Shown: piece by piece, positions 1 through 9,200 of the stretch | How the letters are laid out: each line of letters opens with the position of its first letter | Numbering within the stretch: position 1 is the stretch's first letter | NCBI GenBank assembly: GCA_030847615.1 | Contig: JAUMIR010000004.1 | Coordinates: forward strand, 232,914,501-232,978,500 | Direction of reading: 5' to 3' | DNA: 64,000 bases | Source: Gambelia wislizenii | Taxonomy: Eukaryota; Chordata; Lepidosauria; Squamata; Crotaphytidae | The notes under the pieces: model-generated | What the model was told of the DNA's origin: nothing | Database searches by the model: none | The model's input: only the letters and a program-made list of their open reading frames with translations | Program-made: the position numbers and the translations under genes

Positions 1-103
1 GGTCTTGAATAAGTTAGGTTAGGTTACATTGACCTGAGATAAACATATGGGGCCCCCAAAATAAAGTGTTGCAGGGCCCCCCAAATTCCTTAAACCGGTC
101 CTG
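1..103. mobile_element. hAT-like MITE, right-hand part (cut by window edge)
   Basis: The right terminus reads CCTTAAACCGGTCCTG and ends at 103. It matches the right end of the complete copy at 17612-17813, and the inner part (AGATAAACATATG, then a C-run and AATAAAG) also matches. No coding capacity is visible. The hAT assignment rests on the terminal style and on the target duplication of the complete copy. Confidence 0.75.
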
Positions 104-142
104 CTCCTTGGGGTCTGCGGACCACAAGGCTAAGAACCACTG
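104..142 (-). mobile_element. Terminal fragment of hAT-like MITE (CAGTGGTTCTTA family)
   Basis: The bases ending at 142 (GGCTAAGAACCACTG) are the reverse complement of the CAGTGGTTCTTA-type terminus of the elements at 17080-17464 and 35756-36151. Only the outermost part remains, next to a MITE of another family. Confidence 0.5.
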
Positions 143-159
143 CACTACACCACTACATT

Positions 160-395
160 TCCTAGAGTGGCGACTGCCACTGTACTGCATCAGGCCCCGT
201 CGAATCTTGGAAGCTAAGGCAGCCCAGCCCTGGTTAGTACTTGGATGGGAGACCGCCAACGAACACCAGGTGCTGGAGGCTCTAGTTTAGAGGAAGGAAT
301 TGGCAAAACCACCCCTGAGTATTCCCTGCCGAAGAAAACCCTGTGAAATGGATGAGGTCGCTATGAAAGCACATATACACAGGCAAGGCACACGT
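160..395 (+). mobile_element. 5S-rRNA-derived SINE
   Basis: Positions of about 190-284 resemble the 3' two-thirds of vertebrate 5S rRNA, including the C-box-like GGTTAGTACTTGGATGGG and GGTGCTGGAGGCT. A non-5S body follows (GAGGAAGGAATTGGCAAAACC), then a tail with GGTCGCTATGAAAGCACA. The same composite occurs at 34997, 50255, 56722 and 62668, so this is a dispersed pol III SINE and not a 5S gene. The 5S part is degraded at its 5' side. Confidence 0.85.
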
Positions 396-469
396 AGTAA
401 CTTTCCCCATCTCTCCCGTCCCCGTGTATTGTACATCTTTCCTAAAGGCACGGCTCTGGAGCTATTGTG

Positions 470-872
470 GGAGAACCCGTCGCCCGCCCGCCCTGCCTTC
501 CTCCTTTCCCCCACTCACGAACTGAGAGAGCTCCCTGCCACTCTCGGGGTCGTTGTCGGCCATCCTCTCTTCCTTCTGCCCGCCCTATCCAGCGATGCTG
601 GCTTTCCTTCCCCCGCTCCTTCCCGCCTTTCTCAAACGGCCCTCAGTGACAGGGACTTGCTTCCCCAGCTGGCTGCTTCCCGCCCGCCCTGCCCGCCGAG
701 AGGAGAAGGAACCAGCAAAGCCAGCCTTCGCCTCCCGCCTCCTCCTCCTCCTCCTCCTTCTCCTTCTCCGCCCGGACCCGACGGAGAGGGGCGGCCCTGA
801 CTGGAGGGAGCTTTGCCTTGCCCGCCACACGCTTGGCCTCCCAGCCAAAGGAACCAGCATTGGCATTGGTGA
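470..872 (+). other. GC-rich, CpG-containing block with (CCT)n tract
   Basis: This block is strikingly richer in C and G than its flanks. It contains a pyrimidine tract of CCT units at about 739-774 and several CCCGCC and CGG sites. A donor-like GTGAGC at about 867-872 follows it. It could be a CpG-island first exon of an unknown transcript, or a repeat of high-GC origin. Several open frames cross it, but they are proline-, arginine- or serine-rich shadows of the tract in all frames, so no protein is called. Confidence 0.4.
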
Positions 873-1055
873 GCATTTGTGAAGGAAGGTAGGGCGCCCT
901 TCAGGGCACGCTTGAATATTAACATGTTTATGAGGTGAACTTGTTTTTAATCTTGTTCTCCCTCCTCAAGAACTCATTTCCAGGTCAGCTCGGAACACTT
1001 TGAGCAGACGAAGAGGAAGTGAGAATTAGGACTACAGTACATGCAAAAACACGGG

Positions 1056-1252
1056 GGCCAAATCCACAAGACACAGATAAGCCACAGCTCCTTCCTGTGG
1101 CATCCTAGGATTTGTAGTTTGGTGAGGCACCAGCACTCTTTGACAGAGAAGGCTAAAGACCTTGCAAAACTACAAATTCCAGGATTGGATAAGAAGGAGC
1201 TATGCAAATAATCCATTCAAACTGGGTTATTTGTGTAGTGTGGATTTGGCCA
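1056..1252. mobile_element. Palindromic fold-back MITE (TTTGTAGTTT family)
   Basis: The ends GGCCAAATCCACA and TGTGGATTTGGCC are inverted, and the inner arms GGATTTGTAGTTT and AAACTACAAATTCC are inverted around a short centre. Related palindromes lie at 21435-21660 and 40926-41134. It has no coding capacity and probably moves with a transposase supplied from elsewhere. Confidence 0.75.
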
Positions 1253-1540
1253 GAGTTTCTGGGTTGTTATGTTGCTAGGTTTTCAGAGCAGCAATAAGAG
1301 ACCCTCGAAATTCATGACATGCAGGGCTGACAATCATAAAAAGGCTATTAACAAGTTTGTTCCATACAGAAATGCCAAAAGGTAGTATTGATTTCAGTTA
1401 ATTTAGCTGTGTTTCTCTGTAAAAATGAACACATTGTATACATATGATGCACACACTTCATGCAGGGCTCAACCCCCAAAACAGGATTTATTTTTTGGCA
1501 TCTTGTTCAGCCTATATTAAAATTCAGCCTGTACAAAAGC

Positions 1541-1738
1541 TTTTGTTGTTGTTGTTGTTGTTGTGTGCCTTCAAGTTGTTTCTGACTTAGGGCAGATAGG
1601 TGGGCCTATCATGGGGTTTTCTGAGGCTGAGAGTATGTGACTTGCCCAAGGTGGGGGGTTATGGCCAAGCGGGGATTTGAAACCCTGGTCTCCAGAGTTG
1701 CAGTCTAACACTTAAACCACTATACCATGCTGCCTCCT
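1541..1738 (-). mobile_element. tRNA-derived SINE with Bov-B-like tail (Sauria-SINE type)
   Basis: Read on the - strand it starts with a tRNA-like head: an A-box-like TGGTATAGTGGTTTAAG and a B-box GGTTTCAAATCC. A core with CCTTGGGCAAGTCACATA follows, then a tail CAACTTGAAGGCACACA ending in a (CAA)n repeat. The tail resembles the 3' end of the Bov-B copy that ends at 31495. Head, core and tail are all present, so this copy is close to full length. Confidence 0.85.
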
Positions 1739-2309
1739 TTAAAAATGTTCCAGCTTTCCAACCCTCAAATAGGGGGCATCTCTTATAATAAGGGATACTT
1801 GCCAGCACTATAAGGGACAAGCTTTCCAATTTCAACAAAAGGACATTTCTTAGAACGAGGACCCACTGGCAACCCTATGGGGTAGGAGGGTAGAGATGTA
1901 GCAATGTGGAGGCAAAAGGAGGACATTGCCCTCCCCCAAATAAGAATTCAGTCCCCCCAAATGATTTTTTTAATTCAGCCCCCAGGTTGCTAGCATTGCA
2001 GAGTGACATGTTGAAAACCAGCACCTCTGTGGGAGGGCTCAGTCCTGGCATGTGGGGGACTGAACTCAGCAATTAGTCAATTAAGAATGGAAGGAAGGGC
2101 ATTTGATGGATACAGAGGGCATTTTTTTTTTCTCATATAAGAGATCAGAGGTTACTACTTCAGTACAGGGCTCAGTAACTTTTTATAGAATTAAGCACTG
2201 TACATATTTGATATACCCTAGTGAAAATAATTGTACTATACTATTTATGCTGTTTGTTTGGAAAACCAGTTGCATTAATTCTTTTTGCCTCCCATCTTGC
2301 CTCCAATGA

Positions 2310-2475
2310 GCTCAGTATTCTCCCCACTTTATTCTTACAACAGCCCTTTGAGTAGATCAGCCTGAAAGAAAGCAATTGGCCCAAGGTCATCCAGGAAATT
2401 TCAGGGCTCAGTGAAGACTTCAGTCTGGATCTCTCAAGTCCTAGTTCAACACTCCTAATGGTTACACTAAACTGG
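2310..2475 (-). mobile_element. tRNA-derived core-SINE fragment
   Basis: The + strand shows ACAACAGCCCTTTGAGTAGA, then GGCCCAAGGTCATCCAG and CCTAGTTCAACACTCCTAATGG. This is the usual reversed layout of an amniote core/MIR-like SINE, with the tRNA-like head at the right. The copy is diverged and its exact ends are uncertain. Confidence 0.6.
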
Positions 2476-3069
2476 CATGTGTGCTCTCTCTCTTATTTGT
2501 GCACTCTGGATTTATTGAGTGATCTTGTGCAGGCTGTTCTCTTTATCTGCAGCCCAGAACATACTATACTATATGTATGTCATGTAGATGCAGTGACCAA
2601 CAGTTTCAGAGTGATCAGAAAACTTTATTGGCACAGAAATCCAAGAAGCATACCATACAAGGTTGTTGCTCAGAATTGAAACTGAAATTCTACAAACTAT
2701 AATAAAAGCATATTACAATCTGAAAAATCTGGTGGGCACTAATACTATTGGCTAACCATCACTCCTGACATGACATTCCATCACACTGGCCAGCCTCCTT
2801 TTCCCAAGCCAAAGAATGCAGCTGCATTCTTATCCTTAACTGTTATTACTTTCCTCCACAGCTGGCAAAGAACACCTGTTAGCTAGTATGAAAAAGCAAA
2901 ACACAATGAGCATCAGGGTTACAGAAAAATAACTGAAAATGGCAGGATTGGGCACCGTCAGGGACCGATCCTGACACTTATGTGTATACATTCATGCAGA
3001 GCAGTAACATTCGCTGCAGACTGGTGTGCTAATGTCACAAGTGATATGCTTTGGAAAATTCAGCAGTTT

Positions 3070-3505
3070 CAGCAGTTAGCCCTATCCCTCCCTCCCCGCG
3101 CACCTGCTGCACCAGAACCCCTGCCCCACAGAGAAGGCGCCTGCCAGCTCCGCTGCACCGGAATCCCCCCTGCAAGGCCACCTTTTCCCTCCTTCTCCTG
3201 CCCACCAGCTCTGCCATGCTGCAGCCCCCCCACAAGGTTGCCTCCTTCCCCCGCCCGGCGGCTCACCCACCTGTCTGGCCACTCACCTAGCCGCCTGCTC
3301 GGCCACTTGCTCATCACACTGGAACCCCCCAAGGTCGCCTCCTCCTTCCCTCTCCCGCCTGCCAGCTCCACTGTGCTGCCCTCTGTGAGGTCACCTCCTT
3401 TCACCTGCCCACCCACTGTGCCGGAACCCCCCCCCACAAGGTAATCTACTCCATCCTTCCCCCCGCCACTGTGCCATGCCGCAACCCCCCGCCCACACCG
3501 TCATT
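3070..3505. repeat. Degenerate C-rich minisatellite-like array
   Basis: A motif of roughly 50-65 bp recurs with variations. Its marks are GCCAGCTCC, then CTG-CACCGGAA or CACTGGAA, a C-run, ACAAGGTNGCCTCC, and CCCGCCTGCCAG. At least five imperfect units are visible, with strong strand asymmetry (C-rich on +). Right of the array (about 3510-3560) lies sequence with ATCCACAGATAA and GAATCAGCGGATGG, which resembles the ends of the Tigger-like MITEs found elsewhere in the window. The array may therefore be an internal expansion within such an element. Confidence 0.6.
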
Positions 3506-3984
3506 GCTATCCACAGATAATTGATTCAGTGGATGGTGAATCAGCGGATGGCAGGTATGCTACTGTAGTAGCATTTTGTGGGGTGAATCCTGTATTTTAA
3601 TTTAAAGTAATACATCAACTGAAGTGATGCTGTTAAAGCAATACAGAAGGGAGAAACAAAGCAATATTATAGTTCATCAGTTCCCAGTATAAACAAACAA
3701 TGCCTAAAAACACAAATGCTTGTATATGAATCAGATATCCCTATCTCTTCCTTCACTACAGATGAATTGGGGAAACAATTGAATGTACAGTAATCCTATA
3801 TATTAGACACAGCATTCTTTGCATAGCAATCATTGTTGATTATTAAAACCTTATTTTTCTTCACAAAAAATTATTTCTTCTTTTATAGTAAACCCATTAA
3901 GACTCAGTGTGTATCTTGGACCATCTTCTAACACTCAACAAATCCCATTAGTACTAGCTGGAACAGAGGTGGGAACTGGCATCT

Positions 3985-4075
3985 CTCCAAATGTTGCTGG
4001 ATTACAGCTCTCAGAATTCCTCACCATTAACTATCCTGGCTAGGGCTGTTGGGAGTTGCAGTCCAACAACATCTG
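3985..4075. mobile_element. Short palindromic MITE (TGGACTACAACTCCCA type)
   Basis: The arms GTTGCTGGATTACAGCTCTC and GGGAGTTGCAGTCCAACAAC are inverted around a short centre. Similar diverged copies occur near 10566, 36780 and 51640. It is non-coding. Confidence 0.6.
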
Positions 4076-4079
4076 TAAG

Positions 4080-5003
4080 GAACATGATTCTCAACTGTGA
4101 GCAGAAGCATTTTAAACTTCTTTCTCCTTCAATATCACAAACGTCCTCAGTTTCATAAGCAGTTTGCCGTCTAGCATGGAAGTGAAGACTATTATCACAC
4201 AAAAAGCAAGCTTGAAGCCCCATTGGACACACAGAACATATTTGGCAGTTCTTTAGATCTTGGATATAATATTTGCAAGTAAACAAGGTCAAAATTTAAA
4301 TGGAGCTGTCATTCCCTAATCAGGAATGTTTTAAATAAGGAGTGCCTGGCAACCCATATTTAGCTTGATGTGTTATCTCAAATGTTCCTGCTCAGTTTTG
4401 AGTACACAGATGGCTTTTATTGTTGAAGGAAAATATGTTAGAAAGACTGGCACGGCAAGTTAGACTAGTACTGTACAATAGTCACCTTTCTCTGAACTTT
4501 CTTGGAGTCATTCAATTTTTGTTTTTGCTTTTCAGGTGTCTAGCTATTTGGGTGAATAAGAAGGTACAGTATTTTACCTGAGGGACTATTTTTGTTTATT
4601 TACAAAGGAGCTATGATGTAGATTATAATTAGTTTTAATGTTTTATTGTGTGTATAGTGATTAACAAACTCTTCACATTTGTCCTCATTGCATTTCTAGA
4701 ATCTTTATTAACCATCAGTGTTTGTGATTTGTTGATAGCCTTCAGAAAAATATGCCCCTGTTAGTATCTGGTTCCCAATGACCTGGGTGAATTCTCTTCT
4801 TTCTGCTATTTCACATTGATTCTGGTTATGGATATGGTGGCCAGTGAAGTTTTAAAGTTTCCTGTCAAGCAGTCTTTTTAGTTGCATTAGGCTGACAATG
4901 GGACAAATTGAGAATGGCAAATGAAATTATTTTTGCGATCAGTGAGAACATCAAAGGAGAATGGAAAATAAGATTGGGCTAGAGCATTTCTCTCAGCCAA
5001 GAT
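4080..5003. other. No recognisable feature
   Basis: This is AT-rich sequence without a long open frame, splice-bounded coding segment or clear repeat that I can identify. Confidence 0.5.
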
Positions 5004-5195
5004 TGTTGTTGTGTGCTTTCAAGTTGTTTCTGACTCATGGTGACCCTGTCACAGGATTTTCTTGGCAAGGTTTGTTCACAGGGGATTTGCTATTGCCTTA
5101 CTCTGAGGCTGAGACAGTGTCACTTGCCTATCAGTGAGTTTCCATGGCTGAGTGGGGGATTCAAACCCTGGTCTCCAGAGTTGTAGCTCTGCCAG
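5004..5195 (-). mobile_element. tRNA-derived SINE with Bov-B-like tail, head truncated
   Basis: The + strand runs TTGTTGTTGTGTGCTTTCAAG (tail), then GTTTCCATGGCTGAGTGGGG and TTCAAACCCTGGTCTCCAGAG (B-box side). The tRNA-like head stops at about 5190, where CR1 sequence begins. The truncation suggests the CR1 copy integrated here, or that a deletion joined the two. Confidence 0.8.
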
Positions 5196-7790
5196 AAATT
5201 TAAGGTCCAATAAATTCCTCACTTGCTTTGCAGACAATTTCGTTGTCCAGAAGGTGGAAGAGGCAACAAGGGGAGCAGCTATTTTACATCTGATCCTTAC
5301 CAACAGAGATGATCTGGTTAGTGGGGTGGAAGTGACAGGATCCTTAAGTGGGAGGGACCATGTTCTCCTGGAGTTTGTTATACAGCAGAAAGGGGAAGCT
5401 AAATATAGTCAGACACATATTCTAGACTAAGAAAGGTGATTTCAGTAAACCTAGGGAAATACTGGGGGTGATCCCCTGGAAAGGAATACTAAAAGAGCAG
5501 GGAGCACACGATGGATGGGAGTTTCTTAAAACTGAGATATTGAAGGCTGAATTTTAAACAGTTCCAATGAGGAGGAAAAATGGGAGGCATCTAAAGAAAC
5601 CAGGATGGCTATCTAAAGAACTTTCTACTGAGCTAAGATTTAAAAGTGACATGTACAAGAAATGGAAAAGGGGGAAATCACCGAAGAAGAATTCAAACAA
5701 ATAGCCAGCTTGTGTAGGTAGAAAGTCAGAAACACTAAAGCACAGAAAGAACTCAGGCAGCGGTAAACACAATAAAAAGGGCTGTTTTTGTTATGTCCAT
5801 AGCAAAAGGAGGAACAAGGAAGTGGTAAGGCTGCTGTGTTCTGAAGATGGTGAGATGCAAATGGGACAGAAAAGGCAGAACTACTCAACACCTTCTTTGC
5901 CTTAGTCTTCCCCCAAAAGGAGAACAGTGCTCAACTTGGAGAAAATGGAGCAGGTGATGCAGTACAGGAAATGCAGCGCAGAGTTGGTAAAGAGGTAGTA
6001 CAGGAATACCTGACTAGAGTAGGGCCCCCGTATCTGTGGGGGATTGGTTCCTCCCCCCCCCCCCCGTAGATACTGAAATCCATGGATACCAGCCAACACC
6101 ATTGAAAATAATGGGACTTCTGGTTTAAAATACCATAGAGTTGCCTTGGAGGACCTAGAAAATGTCTAGAGAGGATGTATTTTCTAGGAAGATTCTATGG
6201 TATGTGTTCTGTTTTATGTCCTGTGTATAACTTGAAACTGTGGATATTGGTTCTGCAGATACGTGGGTCCTACTGGACTCTAAAGGAATTCAAGTCTCCA
6301 GGGCCAGAGACTTTAATACCCTTCATCCAAGGGTATTAAAAGAACTGGCAGAAGTAATCTCAGAATCACTGTCAATAATTTTTGAGAATTCCTACAGAGA
6401 TGCCAACAGATAGGAGGAAGGCATATGTTGTGCCCATCTTTAAAAAAGGGGGAAAAGAAGGCCCAAATAATTACCACCCAGGCAGCCTGACATCAATACC
6501 AGGAAAGTTTCTAGAGCAGATTGTTAAACAGACAGACTGTAAGCACTTAGAAAGGGATGCTGTGATCCCTAGAAGTCAACATAGAGGCTTCCCAGAAACA
6601 AGTCGTGTTAAACTAATCTTAACTCTTTTTTTTTTGACTGACTCACAAACTTGGTAGATGAAGGGAATGGTGTGGATGTAGTGTATCTTGATTTCAGAAG
6701 ACCTTTGACAAGGTCCCCCACGGTATTCTTGCAAACAAGCTAGTAAAATGTGGGCTAGACAATGCAACTTGGTGGATTTGTAATTGGTTGACCAACTGAA
6801 CCCAAAGGGTAGTCACCAATGGCTCCTCTTCATCCTGGAGAGAAGTGACTAGCAGGGTGCCACAGGGTTCTGTCCTGGGCCCAGTGCTATTCAACATCTT
6901 TATCAGTGACTTGGATGATGGAATAGAGGGCATGCTTATCAAATTTGCAGATGACACCAGATTAGGAGGGATAGCTAATACCCCAGAAGAGAAGACCAGA
7001 ATTAAAAAACACTGTAAAAGATTAGAGAGATGAGCCAAAGCTAACAAAGTGAATTTCAGCAGGGAGAAATGTAGAGTATCTACTTAGCCAGGGAAAAATG
7101 AAATGCACAGATAGAGGATGGATAACACCTGGCTTGGCAACAGTACATGTAAAAGGGATTTAGGAGTCTTAGTAGATCACAAGTTAAACATGAGTCAGCA
7201 ATGGGATACGGCAGCCAGAAAAGACAATGCGATGCAAGGCTGCATCAATAGGAGTATAGTGTCTAGATCAAGGGAAGTAATAGTGCAACTCTATCCTGCT
7301 TTGGGCAGACCTCACTTGGAATATTGTGTGCAGTTCTGGGCACAACAATCTAAGAAGGATATTGATAAGCTGGAGCGTGTCCAGAGGAGGGTGACCAGGA
7401 TGGTGGGAGGTTGAGAAACCATGCCCCATGAGAAGCTGCTTAGGTATGTTTAGTCTGGAGAAGAGAAGGTTAAGAGGGGACATGATAGCCATGTTTAAAT
7501 GTTTGAAGGGATGTCATATTGAAGGTGGAGCAAGCTTGTTTTCTGCTGAATGGATTCAAACAGGAAGAGATTTCACCTAAACATTAGGAAGAACTTCCTA
7601 ATGGTAAAAGCTGTTCGGCAGTGGAACGTGCTGCCTCACAGTGTGGTGGAGTCTCCTTCTTTGGAGGTTTTTAAACAGAAGCTGGATGGTCATATGTTGG
7701 GCATGCTTTGATTGTGTGTTCCTGCATGGCAGGGGGTTGGGCTGGATGGCCCCTGTGGTCTCTTCCAACTTTATGATTCTATGAACCTTT
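5196..7790 (+). mobile_element. CR1 LINE, 5'-truncated, with inserted MITE
   Basis: Broken frames encode CR1 ORF2. At 5200-5430 the endonuclease-to-RT linker region is seen (LILTNRDDL, then a GSLSGRDH motif). At 6382-6540 comes early RT (VVPIFKKGGKEGPNNY, in CR1 usually YRP). At 6845-7033 come RT motifs with PQGSVLGPVLFNIFISDL and the FADDT catalytic box. At 7118-7414 comes the C-terminal part ([23 protein letters not shown]). The 3' end is the family's tandem ATTCTATGA-like octamer (TATGATTCTATGA), close to 7785. Stops and frameshifts make it non-functional. ORF1 and most of the endonuclease are absent. A Tigger-like MITE interrupts it at 6022-6270. Confidence 0.92.
6022..6270. mobile_element. 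pogo/Tigger-like MITE (subfamily A) inside CR1
   Basis: The termini GGGCCCCCGTATCTGTGGG and CAGATACGTGGGTCC are inverted, and TA dinucleotides flank both ends (6020-6021 and 6271-6272). Removing the element restores continuous CR1 sequence (ACTAGAG-TA-CTGGACTC). This proves it landed after the CR1 copy. The inner palindrome AAAATGTCTAGAGAGG is shared with copies at 50492 and 52342. Confidence 0.88.
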
Positions 7791-8671
7791 CCAAATATTA
7801 AATATAAGGAATGTTATGGATGTGTGATCTTCATTCTTGAGAGTTCTGCAAAATCAAGGTATTCCAAAATAAATTTTGATCTTATATCTTGGAACCATAG
7901 TTTTGGACGCTTAAGCAACTGCACTGTATATAGCTGTTGTCTATCTCCCACCCCAGTGACCCCACTCAGCTGGTTTTGACAGAGGCCATTTAGGTCAAAT
8001 TTAGCTTTGATTTAGATCAGAACTGGAGCCTCCACAACTGCCTAAACTTTTGTTTCTCTTCAAAGTCAAGGGGTCCCTCATCACATCTATTTTGCCCCCA
8101 AGAGCTTCAGTTGCTAGCTTTGTACTATCACAGTGAAGTGGGCATCTTAGGGGAAAATGAGTTATTAACTAATGTGTGGGAGCGGATTACCAACATACAT
8201 CATTTATCTCATGCCTTCACATCGCTTCAAACAATCCTTCTCATCAGGATGTTTCTTCCCTATTGCAGCATGCTTTGATACAGAGAGAACAGGACGCAGA
8301 AATTTGTGTGTGGCTGGCTGAAGCTAACATCTATTAGGTAGAACTGCAGTCTGTCTATAGTTCAGGGGGATTAATTTATATTCAAGCTGTGAGACGTGCA
8401 AGTGTGGTAAAACAAGACACATGATGAATGTTATATGAGATGTATGACCTCTAGTACCTCTGAAGTATGTCTTGTTACGTACTAACATAGAACTATTTAT
8501 GGAACAAAAGATCTGATCTAGTTTATAACTCAAAACCATAAAACACTGGCAGCATTCTTACCAACTGTACCAGATCATACTTAAATAAATATACTGCATA
8601 TACATATGGTACATTATGGATTTCTTCCAGGATTCTGCTGTTGTTTTTTCATCAAATTACACATTAGTAAT
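7791..8671. other. No recognisable feature
   Basis: This stretch between the CR1 3' end and the next LINE fragment has no coding exon, clear repeat or RNA gene that I can see. Confidence 0.5.
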
Positions 8672-9200
8672 TTGCTGTCCTTGAGCAAGCAGGGATCACC
8701 AGCATTGAGGCCATGTTATTGAGAACACAGCTGCGCTGGGCAGGGCATGTTTCGAGGATGGAGGAACATCGCCTCCCCAAAATTGTACTCTACAGTGAAC
8801 TCGCCATGGGTCAGCATAAGAGGGGCGCTCCAAAAAAGTGATACAAGGACTCCCTAAAGCAACATCTCAGGCTCAGCCAAATTTATCACCAACAATGGTC
8901 TGCCCTGGCCTCACATCAGGAGGCATGGAGACGCACTATCCACAATGCTGCAGCCTTATTTAAGAACTCATGCCGAACAAGTCTTGAAGAGAAACGACAA
9001 CACAGAAAGAATCACAACCCAGAAACATCACCCAAGGAGACCTTCTGCTATGCTTTCTGCAACCGGATTTGTTTATCTCAGATTGGCCTTTTTAGTCATC
9101 AGCACGCTTGCAGAAAGTGCGGGATGAGTCCTTCCTGCAGAAAGTGCGGGATGAGTCCTTCCTGAACCATCGTTTGTGAAGAAAAGCCAGAGAGACACAT
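8672..9200 (+). mobile_element. LINE with C-terminal finger-like motif, 3' end (copy 1)
   Basis: This is the C-terminal end of a non-LTR retrotransposon protein. The frame (with breaks) reads LEQAGITSIEAML, RWAGHVSRMEEHRLPKIVLY, KRGAPKK and a Cys/His finger-like FCYAFCNRICLSQIGLFSHQ. Three longer copies occur at 27995, 31971 (- strand) and 42068. In this copy a unit of about 28 bp (GCAGAAAGTGCGGGATGAGT and following bases) is tandemly duplicated near 9109-9166. I cannot assign the clade with certainty. It is not L1, CR1 or Bov-B, and the LRW-GH-RM signature suggests a jockey/I-group LINE. Confidence 0.8.

Noticed and set aside
190..284. 5S rRNA gene
   Set aside because: Only the 3' two-thirds resemble 5S, it is mutated, and a SINE body and tail follow. 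The same composite recurs four more times.
300..925. Long open frames on both strands (up to 166 codons)
   Set aside because: They overlap one another in the GC-rich CCT tract, and the products are Pro-, Arg-, Glu- or Gly-rich low complexity. No family motif or splice-supported structure is present.
1660..1738. tRNA gene
   Set aside because: The A- and B-box-like sequences belong to a SINE head. No full cloverleaf with acceptor stem pairing is seen.
2980..3444. 154-codon Pro-rich frame and antisense Gly-rich frames
   Set aside because: They arise from the C-rich minisatellite-like repeat; the other frames are open as well for the same reason.
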